Shown here one piece after another: positions 50,664 through 59,822 of a stretch of DNA of 64,000 nt. The notes beneath the pieces are model-generated. The model worked only from the letters and a program-made list of their open reading frames with translations. It was not told where the DNA came from and ran no database searches. The DNA comes from VXYL01 sp965199945 (GTDB taxonomy: Bacteria; Pseudomonadota; Gammaproteobacteria; Pseudomonadales; Azotimanducaceae), in contig OZ241354.1 in the NCBI GenBank assembly GCA_965199945.1, forward strand, positions 1,550,001 to 1,614,000. Reading direction: 5' to 3'. Position 1 is the stretch's first letter. The number at the start of each line of letters is the position of its first letter. A program made the translations under genes and the position numbers.

Positions 50664-51542
50664 ATGTCCGAAGCCAGTTCCGACTTCCACCCCCCGCCTA
50701 GGCCAGTCGTGCCGCTACGCCGCGTACGGACTGTCCCACGTTCGCGGCGCGCCGATGAACAGGAGGAAGTCGACTCGCGGCTCGACGCCGCGCTCTCCCT
50801 GCACAATCCGGTCTATCCCCTCGATCCGCCAATCGTGGACGTGCGCATCCCTGTGGAGGCGCCCCACTCCGCCGCCACGCGCTACTCGTGCGACGCCCTA
50901 CGGCACCAGTTCCCTAGCGCAGAGGTGGGCGACGACCTGCACATGCTGTTCTCCGAGCCCGACAAGGCAGAGGAGGAAGGGCAGAGCCGGCTGGCACCGG
51001 ACATCTTCGTGGCGCTGAACGTGCCACGCGAGAGTGACCGCGACGACTACGACGCAGACGCGCTGGGGCCGCCGGATTTCGTGCTGGAGGTGCTGTCGCG
51101 CAGCACCTGGGAGCACGACCTGGGACGCAAACTGGACTGCTACCAGCAGATCGGCGTGCGCGAATGCCTGCTGTTCGACGCCACCGGCGCGGGTCGTGCC
51201 CGCGAGGGGGTCGGCCCCCTCGGAAGCAAGGAACTGTGGGGTTATGCGCTGACGCCCAAGCACCGAGAGCCGCTCGGGGAAGTCGCGCTGCCGAACGGCG
51301 AGCGGGCCGTGCGCAGCGACGTGCTGGGGCTCGTGGCCTACGTGAGGGACCGGATGCCGCCATCGGGGCCACACGAGGTCTGGGCACTGACGATGCGTTG
51401 GCACGATCCAGCGACGGGGACGGACATCCCGGACTACAGCCAATCGCGCGCCGAGACGCGAACCGAAAGAACCCGCGCGGATGCGGCGGAGCGCAGGGTC
51501 GCGGAATTGGAAGAACAGCTTCGCCGGCGTGACGGGTCTTAA
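50664..51542 (+). CDS. Uma2-family (DUF820) putative endonuclease with C-terminal coiled coil
   Basis: 292 residues. The Uma2 PD-(D/E)xK core reads QSRLAPDIFVALNVP (PD), then GPPDFVLEVLSRSTWEHDLGRKLDCY (E-V-x-S in the E-x-K position), and YQQIGVRECLLFD. The last 40 residues (QSRAETRTERTRADAAERRV and on) form a coiled coil. Uma2 genes are expanded in cyanobacteria and chloroflexi and thought to be nucleases of uncertain role. GGGAG upstream supports the start. It converges on the LRR gene across 117 bp. Confidence 0.85.
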   Translation: MSEASSDFHPPPRPVVPLRRVRTVPRSRRADEQEEVDSRLDAALSLHNPVYPLDPPIVDVRIPVEAPHSAATRYSCDALRHQFPSAEVGDDLHMLFSEPDKAEEEGQSRLAPDIFVALNVPRESDRDDYDADALGPPDFVLEVLSRSTWEHDLGRKLDCYQQIGVRECLLFDATGAGRAREGVGPLGSKELWGYALTPKHREPLGEVALPNGERAVRSDVLGLVAYVRDRMPPSGPHEVWALTMRWHDPATGTDIPDYSQSRAETRTERTRADAAERRVAELEEQLRRRDGS

Positions 51543-51659
51543 AGGCCCCGCACACCCTCGCGCTCCCGCTATCGTTGTCTCGTACGGATGGCGAACGCCT
51601 GTCGCCGGGCTTGGCAGTGCCGTGCCAGGCACGTCGCCAGTCGCGTACATGGCCTCCGT

Positions 51660-54600
51660 TCAATCCGCAGTGCCCGTGGAGACGTTGACGAGGTGGCCGT
51701 CGCGGCTCTCCACCAGGCTCATCACGGCTAGCGGCACGTCGGATTCCACGCGCAGCCGCCACTTGCCGTAGCCGTCGCCCAGGCTGCCGGCGAGTCCTTC
51801 GCCGCCTGCCTCCAACTGCGCGGACGTGAACGTGGCCGCCGACATCGCGGGAACCGCGAGCGTCACCGCGCCGGACTGCGCCCCTCTGTCGTCCAAGCCG
51901 GTGATCGTCACCGCCGCCGTCTGCTCGCCATCGTTGGCCAGCCGCAGCTTGCTCACGTGGCGCCTGTTGCTGGCCGGATTGAAGTACACGACGCGATGGC
52001 TGCCGTCCACGGCGATCGGCGCCAAGTCGTGCATGGCGGAAACGAAGCCGCCCTCGGAGCGCACATACGAGAGCACCTGCAGGTCGAGCGCGGACGTGAG
52101 CGCCAAGCGCCAATCGCCTTCGCCTGGGCCGACCGCCCCGGCAAGCCCCTTAACGTCGTTGCCGTGTTCCAGGTCGGCCGAAGTGAGGAGCACGGCTTGC
52201 CGCGGACGCAGCGGCAGACGGCCCGGGCCGAACCGATTGCCTTCGTCGTCCGTGGCCTCGATTGCCGCCACGCCAGCCTCGGACGAGCGGTTGACCACGC
52301 GCACAAACCCTTCGTACGGGCCAGCGGCTGCGGGAATGAACGGCACCCGGTGCCTCGTCGTGCCGTCCGCCAGCAGTTCGGCGCTGTTCGTGGGCGCGGT
52401 GGAAAGATTGGCGAGATGCCCGGCCGGGCTCATGTACAGATTCTGCGCGAACCACGGGAACCCGCGCACGCGCAGTTGCCAGCTTCCCTGGGCGAGACCG
52501 TGCGTGTTCGCCAGCTGCTCCGCCGTGAAGGTCAGGGCGCTTCCGCCGGGCAGCACGAACGCATTGGCCATTGCCCGCCAGCGGCCGCGGTCGTCGTAGC
52601 CGCCGGTCGTCCACCTTGCCCGCTCGGCCTCCGTATTGACCACGCGCAGGATGCTGCCGCCGCCCTCCGCGGAGTCGAAGACGCCGAAGGACGGCAGCCC
52701 TCCCGCGGAGTGCCCGGCCTCCCGTGCGATGTCGTGCATCGGGGTGACGAGGCCACCTTCGGATCGAACGTAGGAGAGCACCTCGATGTCCAACGCCGAC
52801 GCGACCTCCAATCGCCAATCACCGACGGTGGGCGGGCCGATGCCGGCGAAGTCCTTCGCGGCATGGCCGTCCTGCAACTCGCCCGAGTCGAAGTGGAGCG
52901 CCCGCCCGGCGCCGAGCCGCAGACGCTCCGGGCCGAAGCGCACCCCGGCATCGTCCACCGCCTCAATGAACACGTCGCCACTCGCGCCGCTTCTGTTCAC
53001 CACGCGCACGAAGCCCTCGTTGCTGCCGCCCGCCGCGGGGAAGTACGGCACCGGCTGGCCCATCAGCACCGTCGTGCCTTCGTCGCGCAGCGCTGGCGCG
53101 TGGACGTTCGTAGACGCCTCTGCAAGCGGATTCCCGAGCACGTCCACCACCGCCAGCCGTCCTTGGCGCAGCGATTCGATGTTGCGGATGCGGTTGTTGC
53201 GCAAATGGAGCTCGACGAGGGATTCCAAGTTCAGCGGGGCGAGATCGCGGACTCGGTTGCCATTCAGAAAGACGTGCTCCAACTGCGACAGCCCGGCCAG
53301 CGGCGCAAGCGAGCGAATGGAGTTGCCGCTTAGTCGCGCCTCCCGAAGCCTCGGCAAACTCGCCAAAACGCCGATGTCCGAGATGGCGTTATCGGCGAGG
53401 TACAGGTATCGGAGAGAGGCCGGAAGCGCCGGCAGATCGCGTATCGCGTTGCCGTCGAGGGCAAGCCAGTAGAGGGAATCCATGCCGGCAAGTGCGCTGA
53501 AGTCTTCCACCTTGGTATTGCTGAGCGACAATACCTCCAACGGCAGCTCGGCCAGCGCACCGATGTCGGAGATTTCGTTGCCGTCCAAGTACAAAAGACG
53601 CAGCGACGACAGCCCTTCGAGCAGCGCAAGTTCCGTGACCGCGCTGCCACCGAGATCGAGGTATTTGAGGTCCGTCGTATGTTCAAGGCCAGCCAAGTCC
53701 TCGATGCGTGAACCGCGTGCGTCGAGTTTGGTGATCGTCGCGATCTCGTTCACGCCAATCGGCCAACCCGCTCCCTTGTTCAAGGCCTTCTCGAAGACGG
53801 CGCGCATTGCCGGGTCCGGGATGTCGGCCGCTCGGTCTCCTTCATCTAAAGTTCCCGGCGCGTCGAACGCCACCTCCACGCCCCGCTCCTCCAACGAGGG
53901 GATGTCGGTGTCTAGAGCCTTTGCGCTCAGCGGATTCCCTTCCAAAGTCAGCGTGTCGCCGCTGCCGAGACCGTCGTTCGCCACGAGTGGGGCGATGTCG
54001 GAAATGGCGTTGTCGGTAAGATTCAGCTCGGCTAGGAGGCCGAGCCCGGCAATGGGAACAAGGTTGGAAATGGCGTTGTAGGTGAGATTCAAACGGGTCA
54101 AGCGGTTGAGCCCGGCGATGGGAGCGAGGTCGGAAATGGCATTGGAGCTGAGGTCCAATCCGGTCAGGAGGTCGAGTCCGGCGATGGGAGTGAGGTCGAA
54201 GATCGTGTTGTTCCGGGCCCACAGCCACGTCAGCGAACGGAGTTCCGCGAGGGGCCCGATGTCGGAAATCCCCGCCGACGAGACCGACAGCCACGTCAGC
54301 GAACGGAGTTCTGCGAGCGGCGCGATGTTGGAAATCGCGGTGAGACCGATGTCCAGCGATGTCAGGGCTTCGAGTCCAACCAGCGGCGTGATGTCGGAAA
54401 TGGCCTTGTTGTAGAAAAGGCCCAGCCGCGTTAGCGAACGGAGTCCGGCCAGCGGCGTGATGTCGAAAACCGCGTTGCGGGAGAGCTCTAGCCGCGTTAA
54501 ACCATCGAGACCAGAGAGGGGCGTCAAATCCGAAATGTCGTTACTGCTGAGGAACAAATCCGTCAGCGACTCGAGGCTGGCCAACGGGGCGACGTCGGAA

Positions 54601-55043
54601 ATGGCGTTGCGCCGGAGGTCCAGCCACGTCAGCGAACTAAGTCCCGTGAGAGGCGTCAAGTCCGAAACGCCTCCATTTGTGCAAGTGAGGGACACTAGAT
54701 TGATCGCATGGTCCAACCCAGCGAGTTGGTCGACACCGCCGTCGATCGTGAGACGAGTCAGACTCGCCATGTCGCCTCGTGTAATTGGCGCGTCCTCGTC
54801 CTTGCCAAGCACCTCTTCCAACGTGCGACGAAGTGTCGCGTCGGGGATGTCTACCAATGCGTCCGGGTCGCTTAGTTCCGCCGTTTCCGATATGTCGAGC
54901 GCCCCCTGCCGCGTTGGGCTGGCCGTCGCGTCGGCCAACGCCAACACCGCGCTAAGCTCGTCGGCAGATATTGGGGAGGCGGCGCAGAGGAGTACCACGC
55001 CGAGCAACCGGTTACACCGAAGTCGAAGCACTTGACGTCTCAA
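51660..55043 (-). CDS. Large secreted leucine-rich-repeat protein
   Basis: 1127 residues from a TTG at 55043 (a GTG 12 bp later is possible). A signal peptide ends about SPISADE. A cap domain (IPDATLRRTLEEVLGKDE) starts the first array of 22-residue SDS22/internalin-type LRRs to about residue 370 (units like LTRLNLTYNAISNLVPIAGL). A second cap (IPDPAMRAVFEKALNKG) begins another array to about 650. The C-terminal 470 residues hold about four Ig-like repeats with EGFVRVVNRS and GDWRLEVASALDIEVLSYVR motifs. It overlaps the metalloprotease gene by 4 bp. Likely an exported protein that binds other proteins or cells. Confidence 0.88.
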   Translation of the reverse strand: MRRQVLRLRCNRLLGVVLLCAASPISADELSAVLALADATASPTRQGALDISETAELSDPDALVDIPDATLRRTLEEVLGKDEDAPITRGDMASLTRLTIDGGVDQLAGLDHAINLVSLTCTNGGVSDLTPLTGLSSLTWLDLRRNAISDVAPLASLESLTDLFLSSNDISDLTPLSGLDGLTRLELSRNAVFDITPLAGLRSLTRLGLFYNKAISDITPLVGLEALTSLDIGLTAISNIAPLAELRSLTWLSVSSAGISDIGPLAELRSLTWLWARNNTIFDLTPIAGLDLLTGLDLSSNAISDLAPIAGLNRLTRLNLTYNAISNLVPIAGLGLLAELNLTDNAISDIAPLVANDGLGSGDTLTLEGNPLSAKALDTDIPSLEERGVEVAFDAPGTLDEGDRAADIPDPAMRAVFEKALNKGAGWPIGVNEIATITKLDARGSRIEDLAGLEHTTDLKYLDLGGSAVTELALLEGLSSLRLLYLDGNEISDIGALAELPLEVLSLSNTKVEDFSALAGMDSLYWLALDGNAIRDLPALPASLRYLYLADNAISDIGVLASLPRLREARLSGNSIRSLAPLAGLSQLEHVFLNGNRVRDLAPLNLESLVELHLRNNRIRNIESLRQGRLAVVDVLGNPLAEASTNVHAPALRDEGTTVLMGQPVPYFPAAGGSNEGFVRVVNRSGASGDVFIEAVDDAGVRFGPERLRLGAGRALHFDSGELQDGHAAKDFAGIGPPTVGDWRLEVASALDIEVLSYVRSEGGLVTPMHDIAREAGHSAGGLPSFGVFDSAEGGGSILRVVNTEAERARWTTGGYDDRGRWRAMANAFVLPGGSALTFTAEQLANTHGLAQGSWQLRVRGFPWFAQNLYMSPAGHLANLSTAPTNSAELLADGTTRHRVPFIPAAAGPYEGFVRVVNRSSEAGVAAIEATDDEGNRFGPGRLPLRPRQAVLLTSADLEHGNDVKGLAGAVGPGEGDWRLALTSALDLQVLSYVRSEGGFVSAMHDLAPIAVDGSHRVVYFNPASNRRHVSKLRLANDGEQTAAVTITGLDDRGAQSGAVTLAVPAMSAATFTSAQLEAGGEGLAGSLGDGYGKWRLRVESDVPLAVMSLVESRDGHLVNVSTGTAD

Positions 55044-56311
55044 TCAGACCGTCGATTGTGCCGGCGCGGCTTGAGACCTGCAATCGTGTTGCGCACGCGA
55101 TTCAGATGCAGGACGGCATCCGCCGGGCCGTCGGCACCTCGTCCGCCACTGAGCCTCGACATCCCGAGACGGGCTCCATCGACAGGGGAGAAGACGGCCG
55201 GCGAAGAGAAGAATGGAAAGGCCGATTGAACGAGGCCCCGAATACGATGCCAGCTCCCAGGTCGCCAAAATATGCACTGCTCTCCATAGGCCATGATCGT
55301 ATTCGTGCAACGCGAATCCTTCAAGGTCGTGTAGCCGTGCGCGTAGTCGGTCTGCGTCGTCCCACCACGGCTCCATTGGGAGCGCTCATGCCAGAGGCCG
55401 AAGTTGTGCCCAAATTCATGTGCGACGGTGCGTGGACTTCTCGACGTGACACTAAATGCGCCCCCAAGAAGCGCGCTACCACCCCATCCGTCTACCGCCA
55501 AGCTAACAAGATCTGCGCCCAGAGCGTCGCGCCGATCGTGTACGGCATCAATGTGGCCGTCAGACGGATTGACCAACTTGGCGAAGTCTGAGCCATTGTC
55601 CGAGTCATCGTAGTCCGGCAGTGGTTCCGCACCGACCAAGTTCAGCGATACGAACGCACCACTGCGCTCAAAAGCGTCGTTGGTATATGCGATGCCGAGC
55701 TCTATCTCGGCCCGCACCGTCTCGGCGCTCCCACTCTCCTCCTCTCGCTGTGGCGTCCAGACGACCAGCACGTCCACCACCGTGTTCTCCCCGCCGGCAG
55801 GTCCATTCTCCTGCCAGACAATTGGTTGCGCCTCGGGTGAAGAGACCGGTCCGGCGCACCGTCGGACGACGTTCGCCACTTCACGCACCGCATGGACGCC
55901 GCCGCCCAAGTGGGCGACTTCGTACGACGCATCCGGTGTCCAGATTGCGCCAGCCACCGCTTCGTCGTGAACCACCAGCGTCACGAATCCCACGGTGGGA
56001 TCGTCGATGCGGCCAGAGAGCGTATAGCCCCAGCGCGTCGGCGCCGTCCGCTCGACTACCACCCCGAGTTCGAGGTCCGCATCCACATTGAGTCGCAAGC
56101 GGCCCGCACCCCGGCTTGCGACCTGCTCACGCACGCCCGCCAACTCGTCGCGGGCAATGCGCACCAGTCGCTCCTTCGGCATCCCTGTTAAGGCATCGTT
56201 GGATGACGAAGCGGCCGCCGGCACGAAGACGTTCGCCGCATGTGCCCAGAACCCAATGATAGAGAAGAAACCGACGAACGCTGCCAGGATTCTTCTTTTC
56301 AGCTGTTTCAC
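55040..56311 (-). CDS. Secreted zinc metalloprotease, reprolysin/M12B-like
   Basis: 423 residues from a GTG at 56311 with GGGGGA just upstream; an ATG at 56350 is the alternative. The signal peptide (KQLKRRILAAFVGFFSIIGF) ends WAHAANVF. The catalytic motif TVAHEFGHNFGLWHER is a full HExxHxxGxxH metzincin site, followed by TNTIMAYG with the Met-turn. A prodomain-like region precedes it (about 30-180). A Cys pair (CTNTIMAYGEQC) may close the active-site loop. It is translationally coupled to the LRR protein gene and may process or accompany it outside the cell. Codon use is less GC-biased than in flanking metabolic genes. Confidence 0.88.
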   Translation of the reverse strand: MKQLKRRILAAFVGFFSIIGFWAHAANVFVPAAASSSNDALTGMPKERLVRIARDELAGVREQVASRGAGRLRLNVDADLELGVVVERTAPTRWGYTLSGRIDDPTVGFVTLVVHDEAVAGAIWTPDASYEVAHLGGGVHAVREVANVVRRCAGPVSSPEAQPIVWQENGPAGGENTVVDVLVVWTPQREEESGSAETVRAEIELGIAYTNDAFERSGAFVSLNLVGAEPLPDYDDSDNGSDFAKLVNPSDGHIDAVHDRRDALGADLVSLAVDGWGGSALLGGAFSVTSRSPRTVAHEFGHNFGLWHERSQWSRGGTTQTDYAHGYTTLKDSRCTNTIMAYGEQCIFWRPGSWHRIRGLVQSAFPFFSSPAVFSPVDGARLGMSRLSGGRGADGPADAVLHLNRVRNTIAGLKPRRHNRRSD

Positions 56312-56380
56312 ATTTCCCCCAACGTCGCCTTCGTACCCAACCAACATCACTGGCGTTACGGCATTTCGTCCAACGCTCCG

Positions 56381-58042
56381 TCAGACGCTCTCCTCCGGTT
56401 TATGCTGCTTTTCCGGTCCAGAGACCTGCACGGAGCTAGTCGTCCCCGACCTAATGGGGCGATGAACGACATAAGCGTCGAAATCCAACAAGCCGCCCAG
56501 GTCCCGCAAATCCCTTACGAATCCTTCGAACGTCTCGGCGTACTCGTCCTCATGCTCGTCCCGGTTGGCCCGCATCTTGATGTAATCCGTTTCTGGCATT
56601 TCGTCAACGTCGACGTCCCACGTGACTCCGAGGTATTGATCGACGAAATGGACGGCCAATGGGCAGGCGTCCATAGTTCTGTAGCGCAGAAACACAGTTA
56701 GCTCCAGATGCTTAGCGGAGCCGTAAGCGAACGAGCCTATGCCGGAGTTCAACTTCGATCCGGAGTGTTCCTTCAAACAATTTGCTAATCTGGCAATTTT
56801 TAGCGATCCTTCGAACTTAGGAGGCACGCCGACGATCACCATCGCGCTACTTGCCGTCGCCAATACGCTCGTCGGGTCGTGCTCGCCGCTGCCAGATTCC
56901 ACCGACAGGCCTTGTGGCTTGTCAACGCTGCTTTCGTACAGGTTGGCCAACGCACGTTCCACTAGTGTAGATTCCAGATCTACTTCGCCCCAGAGTTCCT
57001 CGGCGAGGTGGCTCATGGCTAGCACACATGTCTTGCCGATCAAGAACCCGAGCTCCCGTGTGTCCACGTCCCGGGTGATGCCGGCAACGTTGCCCCGAAA
57101 CGTGAAATTGGCCATCCGTATGGCGAACTCGGAGAGATAATTATTGAGGTTTTGCAACGCTTGGGGGTCACCCTCGTCGCGGGGGTTGGAGAACAGAATT
57201 ACAGACGAAGGTTCATCGTTTTGGTCGCCGGCGTTCGTGGTTGTGATATCGTTTTTGTGGCGGGCGAGCGCACGACCAGCGTTGAGGGCGTACTTTTTGT
57301 TGTCTGAGCTAGCCTCGAGGCTCGGCAGGATAATGGCGTGCGCAACGATGGCTTGGTTCGGCCCATCATTGGCTTGTGCCCTATTGCTGGCCGGCGGGAG
57401 CGTACCGGCCTTCGTTAGATATACCCCTCCCCCGGAACCCGTTGCGCCCCCGCCGGACGACACCACCAAGAAAACGGAAACGGGAAAGCCGACGAGGTCG
57501 CCTTGCGTGAGCCGCCCGTCGTCGTCCACGCCGAGCGCATTCCGCATGTCGTCGGGCGCCAAATTAGCTGTCGTTACCGCCTCCCCGACCAAGCTGTTGG
57601 CGCAACCATCGGTCCATGCGTCGAAGCCGAGCACCGTGGTGTTACCGATGAGAGCGACGAGTTGCTTCAAATCCAGGTCGTTCCTCTCGTTTTCTTCGTT
57701 GGCCAAGACGTCATTGGCGAATTTGCCAAACGCATCCTTGACGAAGTTGTCCGGATTGCCGTCTATGATCGCCGTCTTTGGCAGGATGAAAGCCTTGCGG
57801 CCGCGTGTCGCGTCGAAACCGAAAACGCGACTTACCCAAGGTGCGACGTGGGCCCTCCAAACGCTGGTCTTCGTAAGGTCCTGCTCCATCCGCTTCAGCA
57901 GGTCGTTGCTGGCCGCCGCGGCGCCGCCAGCCCCAGGCCTGGACTTCACGTCCTTCGATTTCACGAATCCCGTGAGGTTGGCGATGACGTCGTAGGCGAC
58001 CGACGTGCCGCATTGACCAATTCCGACGATGTAAACCTGCAT
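56381..58042 (-). CDS. Divergent tubulin/FtsZ-like GTPase
   Basis: 553 residues. The N-terminus VYIVGIGQCGTSVAYDVI matches the tubulin/FtsZ first loop (GxGQCG), and VVSSGGGATGSGGGVYL near residues 196-206 is the tubulin signature GGGTGSG with one inserted Ala. VFLVVSSGGG and HAIILPSLEASSDNKKYALNAGRAL follow, as in T5 and H6-H7 of the family. It is larger and far more diverged than FtsZ or TubZ and resembles the Tubulin_2-type proteins of unknown role. GC content is lower than in neighbours, suggesting acquisition. The upstream gene, 17 bp away, encodes a four-helix membrane protein that could anchor it. Confidence 0.78.
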   Translation of the reverse strand: MQVYIVGIGQCGTSVAYDVIANLTGFVKSKDVKSRPGAGGAAAASNDLLKRMEQDLTKTSVWRAHVAPWVSRVFGFDATRGRKAFILPKTAIIDGNPDNFVKDAFGKFANDVLANEENERNDLDLKQLVALIGNTTVLGFDAWTDGCANSLVGEAVTTANLAPDDMRNALGVDDDGRLTQGDLVGFPVSVFLVVSSGGGATGSGGGVYLTKAGTLPPASNRAQANDGPNQAIVAHAIILPSLEASSDNKKYALNAGRALARHKNDITTTNAGDQNDEPSSVILFSNPRDEGDPQALQNLNNYLSEFAIRMANFTFRGNVAGITRDVDTRELGFLIGKTCVLAMSHLAEELWGEVDLESTLVERALANLYESSVDKPQGLSVESGSGEHDPTSVLATASSAMVIVGVPPKFEGSLKIARLANCLKEHSGSKLNSGIGSFAYGSAKHLELTVFLRYRTMDACPLAVHFVDQYLGVTWDVDVDEMPETDYIKMRANRDEHEDEYAETFEGFVRDLRDLGGLLDFDAYVVHRPIRSGTTSSVQVSGPEKQHKPEESV

Positions 58043-58059
58043 GGGGTTTCCTCTTGTTT

Positions 58060-58572
58060 CTAACGATCGAGGGCGTCGTTAGGGGCGGTGGTTTCAACTA
58101 AGGCAATTGGCTGGGCCATTGCAATCAAGGCGATGGCAAGCAGAAGAAACACGGCGATTCCGTAAAGCCGCTTCTGTACATGCTCTACGAGCCGAGCTAC
58201 GAAAGGACGTTGGCCAGGGCGACGGTGCCGCTTGCTGATCTCGAACGCGCCGATCGTGGGAATGTGGGTACCAAAGAGCACGGTGAGGATTGCGGTTATC
58301 GCGGGAGGCCCGCCTACGGTGCATCTATCCGAAACCAGGGTCACGGTGCTGATGAGCGAAACAACAGCACCGGCCAACAGCAGGATCAAAAAGTACCGTC
58401 GCAGGTAACCATAGATCGGCAGAGCCACATACATCCCCTGCTCGTCGGCGATGTCGAGATCGAAGTGTTGGATCAGCCAGAGCGGCCGCAGCATGCCCCA
58501 ACAGAGGCTGATGATCCCAATGCCGGCCACGAGGCTGGCGAAGCACTGGAGGAGCCCGTAGCAGCCAGCCAT
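58060..58572 (-). CDS. Four-helix membrane protein paired with the tubulin-like GTPase
   Basis: 170 residues. Helices at about 8-30 (CFASLVAGIGIISLCWG), 58-80 (RYFLILLLAGAVVSLISTVTL), 90-105 and 135-155 (GIAVFLLLAIALIAMAQ), with a basic loop KRHRRPGQRPF on the inner face. No family recognised. It lies 17 bp upstream of the tubulin-like gene on the same strand and probably tethers it to the membrane. Transcription would start in the 345-bp gap that holds a run of 16 G. Confidence 0.68.
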   Translation of the reverse strand: MAGCYGLLQCFASLVAGIGIISLCWGMLRPLWLIQHFDLDIADEQGMYVALPIYGYLRRYFLILLLAGAVVSLISTVTLVSDRCTVGGPPAITAILTVLFGTHIPTIGAFEISKRHRRPGQRPFVARLVEHVQKRLYGIAVFLLLAIALIAMAQPIALVETTAPNDALDR

Positions 58573-58917
58573 CTTATTGCGCGACCGAGCCTGCGGCAGT
58601 CAAGCCGCGACGCTTGCGACGTCCGGTTGGCGAGTTTAGGCTAGAGAGGTCGGGGGGGGGGGGGGGGCATTAAATTGTGCCAGCCAAACAATGCCGCACG
58701 AACGGCGCGTTCTGCGTCGGTAGCAAACCGTCAAAGCGGCGTTGTCGAGCTTGTCAAGCACGCCCGGCACTCCTCCCAAGTGCGCCTACAGTAATCATTT
58801 GCCATTGGCGTGTCAAGCGCATCAAGCGCAATTTGCGGCCTCTGCGGCCCCCGGAGTGGAGCGTCTCCACCGCCGCATCGGGTACGATCCGCGTTCCATT
58901 GCGGAAACAGAGGCGGC
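58573..58917. other. 345-bp intergenic region with a 16-G tract
   Basis: This gap separates the divergent membrane-protein/tubulin operon (minus) and the bTHX gene (plus), so it should hold both promoters, although I could not align a convincing -35/-10 pair. It contains an uninterrupted run of 16 G at 58652-58667, about 80 bp before the membrane-protein start, and a direct repeat TCAAGCGCA-TCAAGCGCA near 58818-58835. No ORF in it looks real. Confidence 0.7.
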
Positions 58918-59025
58918 ATGGGCAAGGGCGACATTCGTTCCAAGCGGGGCAAGATCGTGCGTGGCACGTTCGGCAACGCGCGCAAGCGCAAGAAGAACCA
59001 AGGCAAGGACGGCAAGAAGAACTGA
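58918..59025 (+). CDS. Ribosomal protein bTHX
   Basis: 35 residues: MGKGDIRSKRGKIVRGTFGN followed by a Lys/Arg-rich tail. This is the bTHX (Thx) small-subunit protein, which in other bacteria begins MGKGDxxTRRGKIxxGTYG and sits at the top of the 30S head. The tail here is about ten residues longer than in Thermus. AGAGG seven bases upstream supports the start. The DNA alkylation repair gene begins almost immediately after, so the two may be co-expressed. Confidence 0.9.
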   Translation: MGKGDIRSKRGKIVRGTFGNARKRKKNQGKDGKKN

Positions 59026-59029
59026 GCTG

Positions 59030-59794
59030 GTGCCGGCCGATCGCGCCGTCGCGGCGTTGGCGGCGGATCTGGTCTCGGCCTTGACGCGGGCGGGAGACCC
59101 GCAACGGGCGCGGGGCCAGCAGGCGTACATGAAGTCGGCGATGCCGTTTCACGGCGTGCCGGTGCCGGCGGTGCGGCGGTTGGTGCGTCACGCGCTCAGG
59201 CGCCACGCACTGGCGGATCAGGACGCTTGGCAGGAGGCTGTGCGCTTTCTGTGGCGCCGGGCGACGCATCGGGAACAGCGGTACGCGGCGGTGGAGGTGC
59301 TGCTTGCGCCGGCCGATGCGGCTTGGCTCGCGCCGCCGGTGATTCCGCTCGTCGAGGAGCTGGTCACGACGGGCGCTTGGTGGGACACCGGCGATGCGCT
59401 CGCCATCAACGGCATGGGCGCGGTCTTGCGCTCCTGCCCGGAGAAGGCCACGCCGCTCCTGCTGCGCTGGGCCGAGGACGACGACTTCTGGAAGCGGCGC
59501 ACCGCGATCCTCGCCCAACTCAAGTTCAAGGACGCCACGGACGAAGCGCTGCTCTGCGCGGCCATCGAACCTTCCATCGACGATCCGGCCCAAGCCACCC
59601 AAGGCGGCACGCCGGCCCAAGCGCGGTTCTTTCTGCGCAAGGCCATCGGCTGGGCCTTGCGCGAACATTCGAAGACCAACGCGCCGTTCGTCATCGACTA
59701 CGTGCATGAACGCGCCGGGCGGCTTGCGCCGTTGAGCAAGCGCGAGGCATTGAAGGTTCTGCTGAAGAACGGCGCCGTGGCTGCGGTACCCTAG
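59030..59794 (+). CDS. DNA alkylation repair protein, AlkD-like HEAT-repeat glycosylase
   Basis: 254 residues from a GTG at 59030, 4 bp after bTHX. The protein is all-helical with HEAT-like units: QAYMKSAMPFHGVPVPAVRR, then WRRATHREQRYAAVEVLLAP, LVTTGAWWDTGDALAINGMG (the AlkD Trp-Trp-Asp active-site motif) and LLLRWAEDDDFWKRRTAILAQ. AlkD excises positively charged alkylated purines. Later WALREHSKTNAPFVIDYVHE matches the family end. Complete. It joins exonuclease III and the 3-methyladenine glycosylase as base-damage repair genes in this window. Confidence 0.9.
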   Translation: MPADRAVAALAADLVSALTRAGDPQRARGQQAYMKSAMPFHGVPVPAVRRLVRHALRRHALADQDAWQEAVRFLWRRATHREQRYAAVEVLLAPADAAWLAPPVIPLVEELVTTGAWWDTGDALAINGMGAVLRSCPEKATPLLLRWAEDDDFWKRRTAILAQLKFKDATDEALLCAAIEPSIDDPAQATQGGTPAQARFFLRKAIGWALREHSKTNAPFVIDYVHERAGRLAPLSKREALKVLLKNGAVAAVP

Positions 59795-59822
59795 CCGTCA
59801 CGAACAACATGGAGGGGATGCG

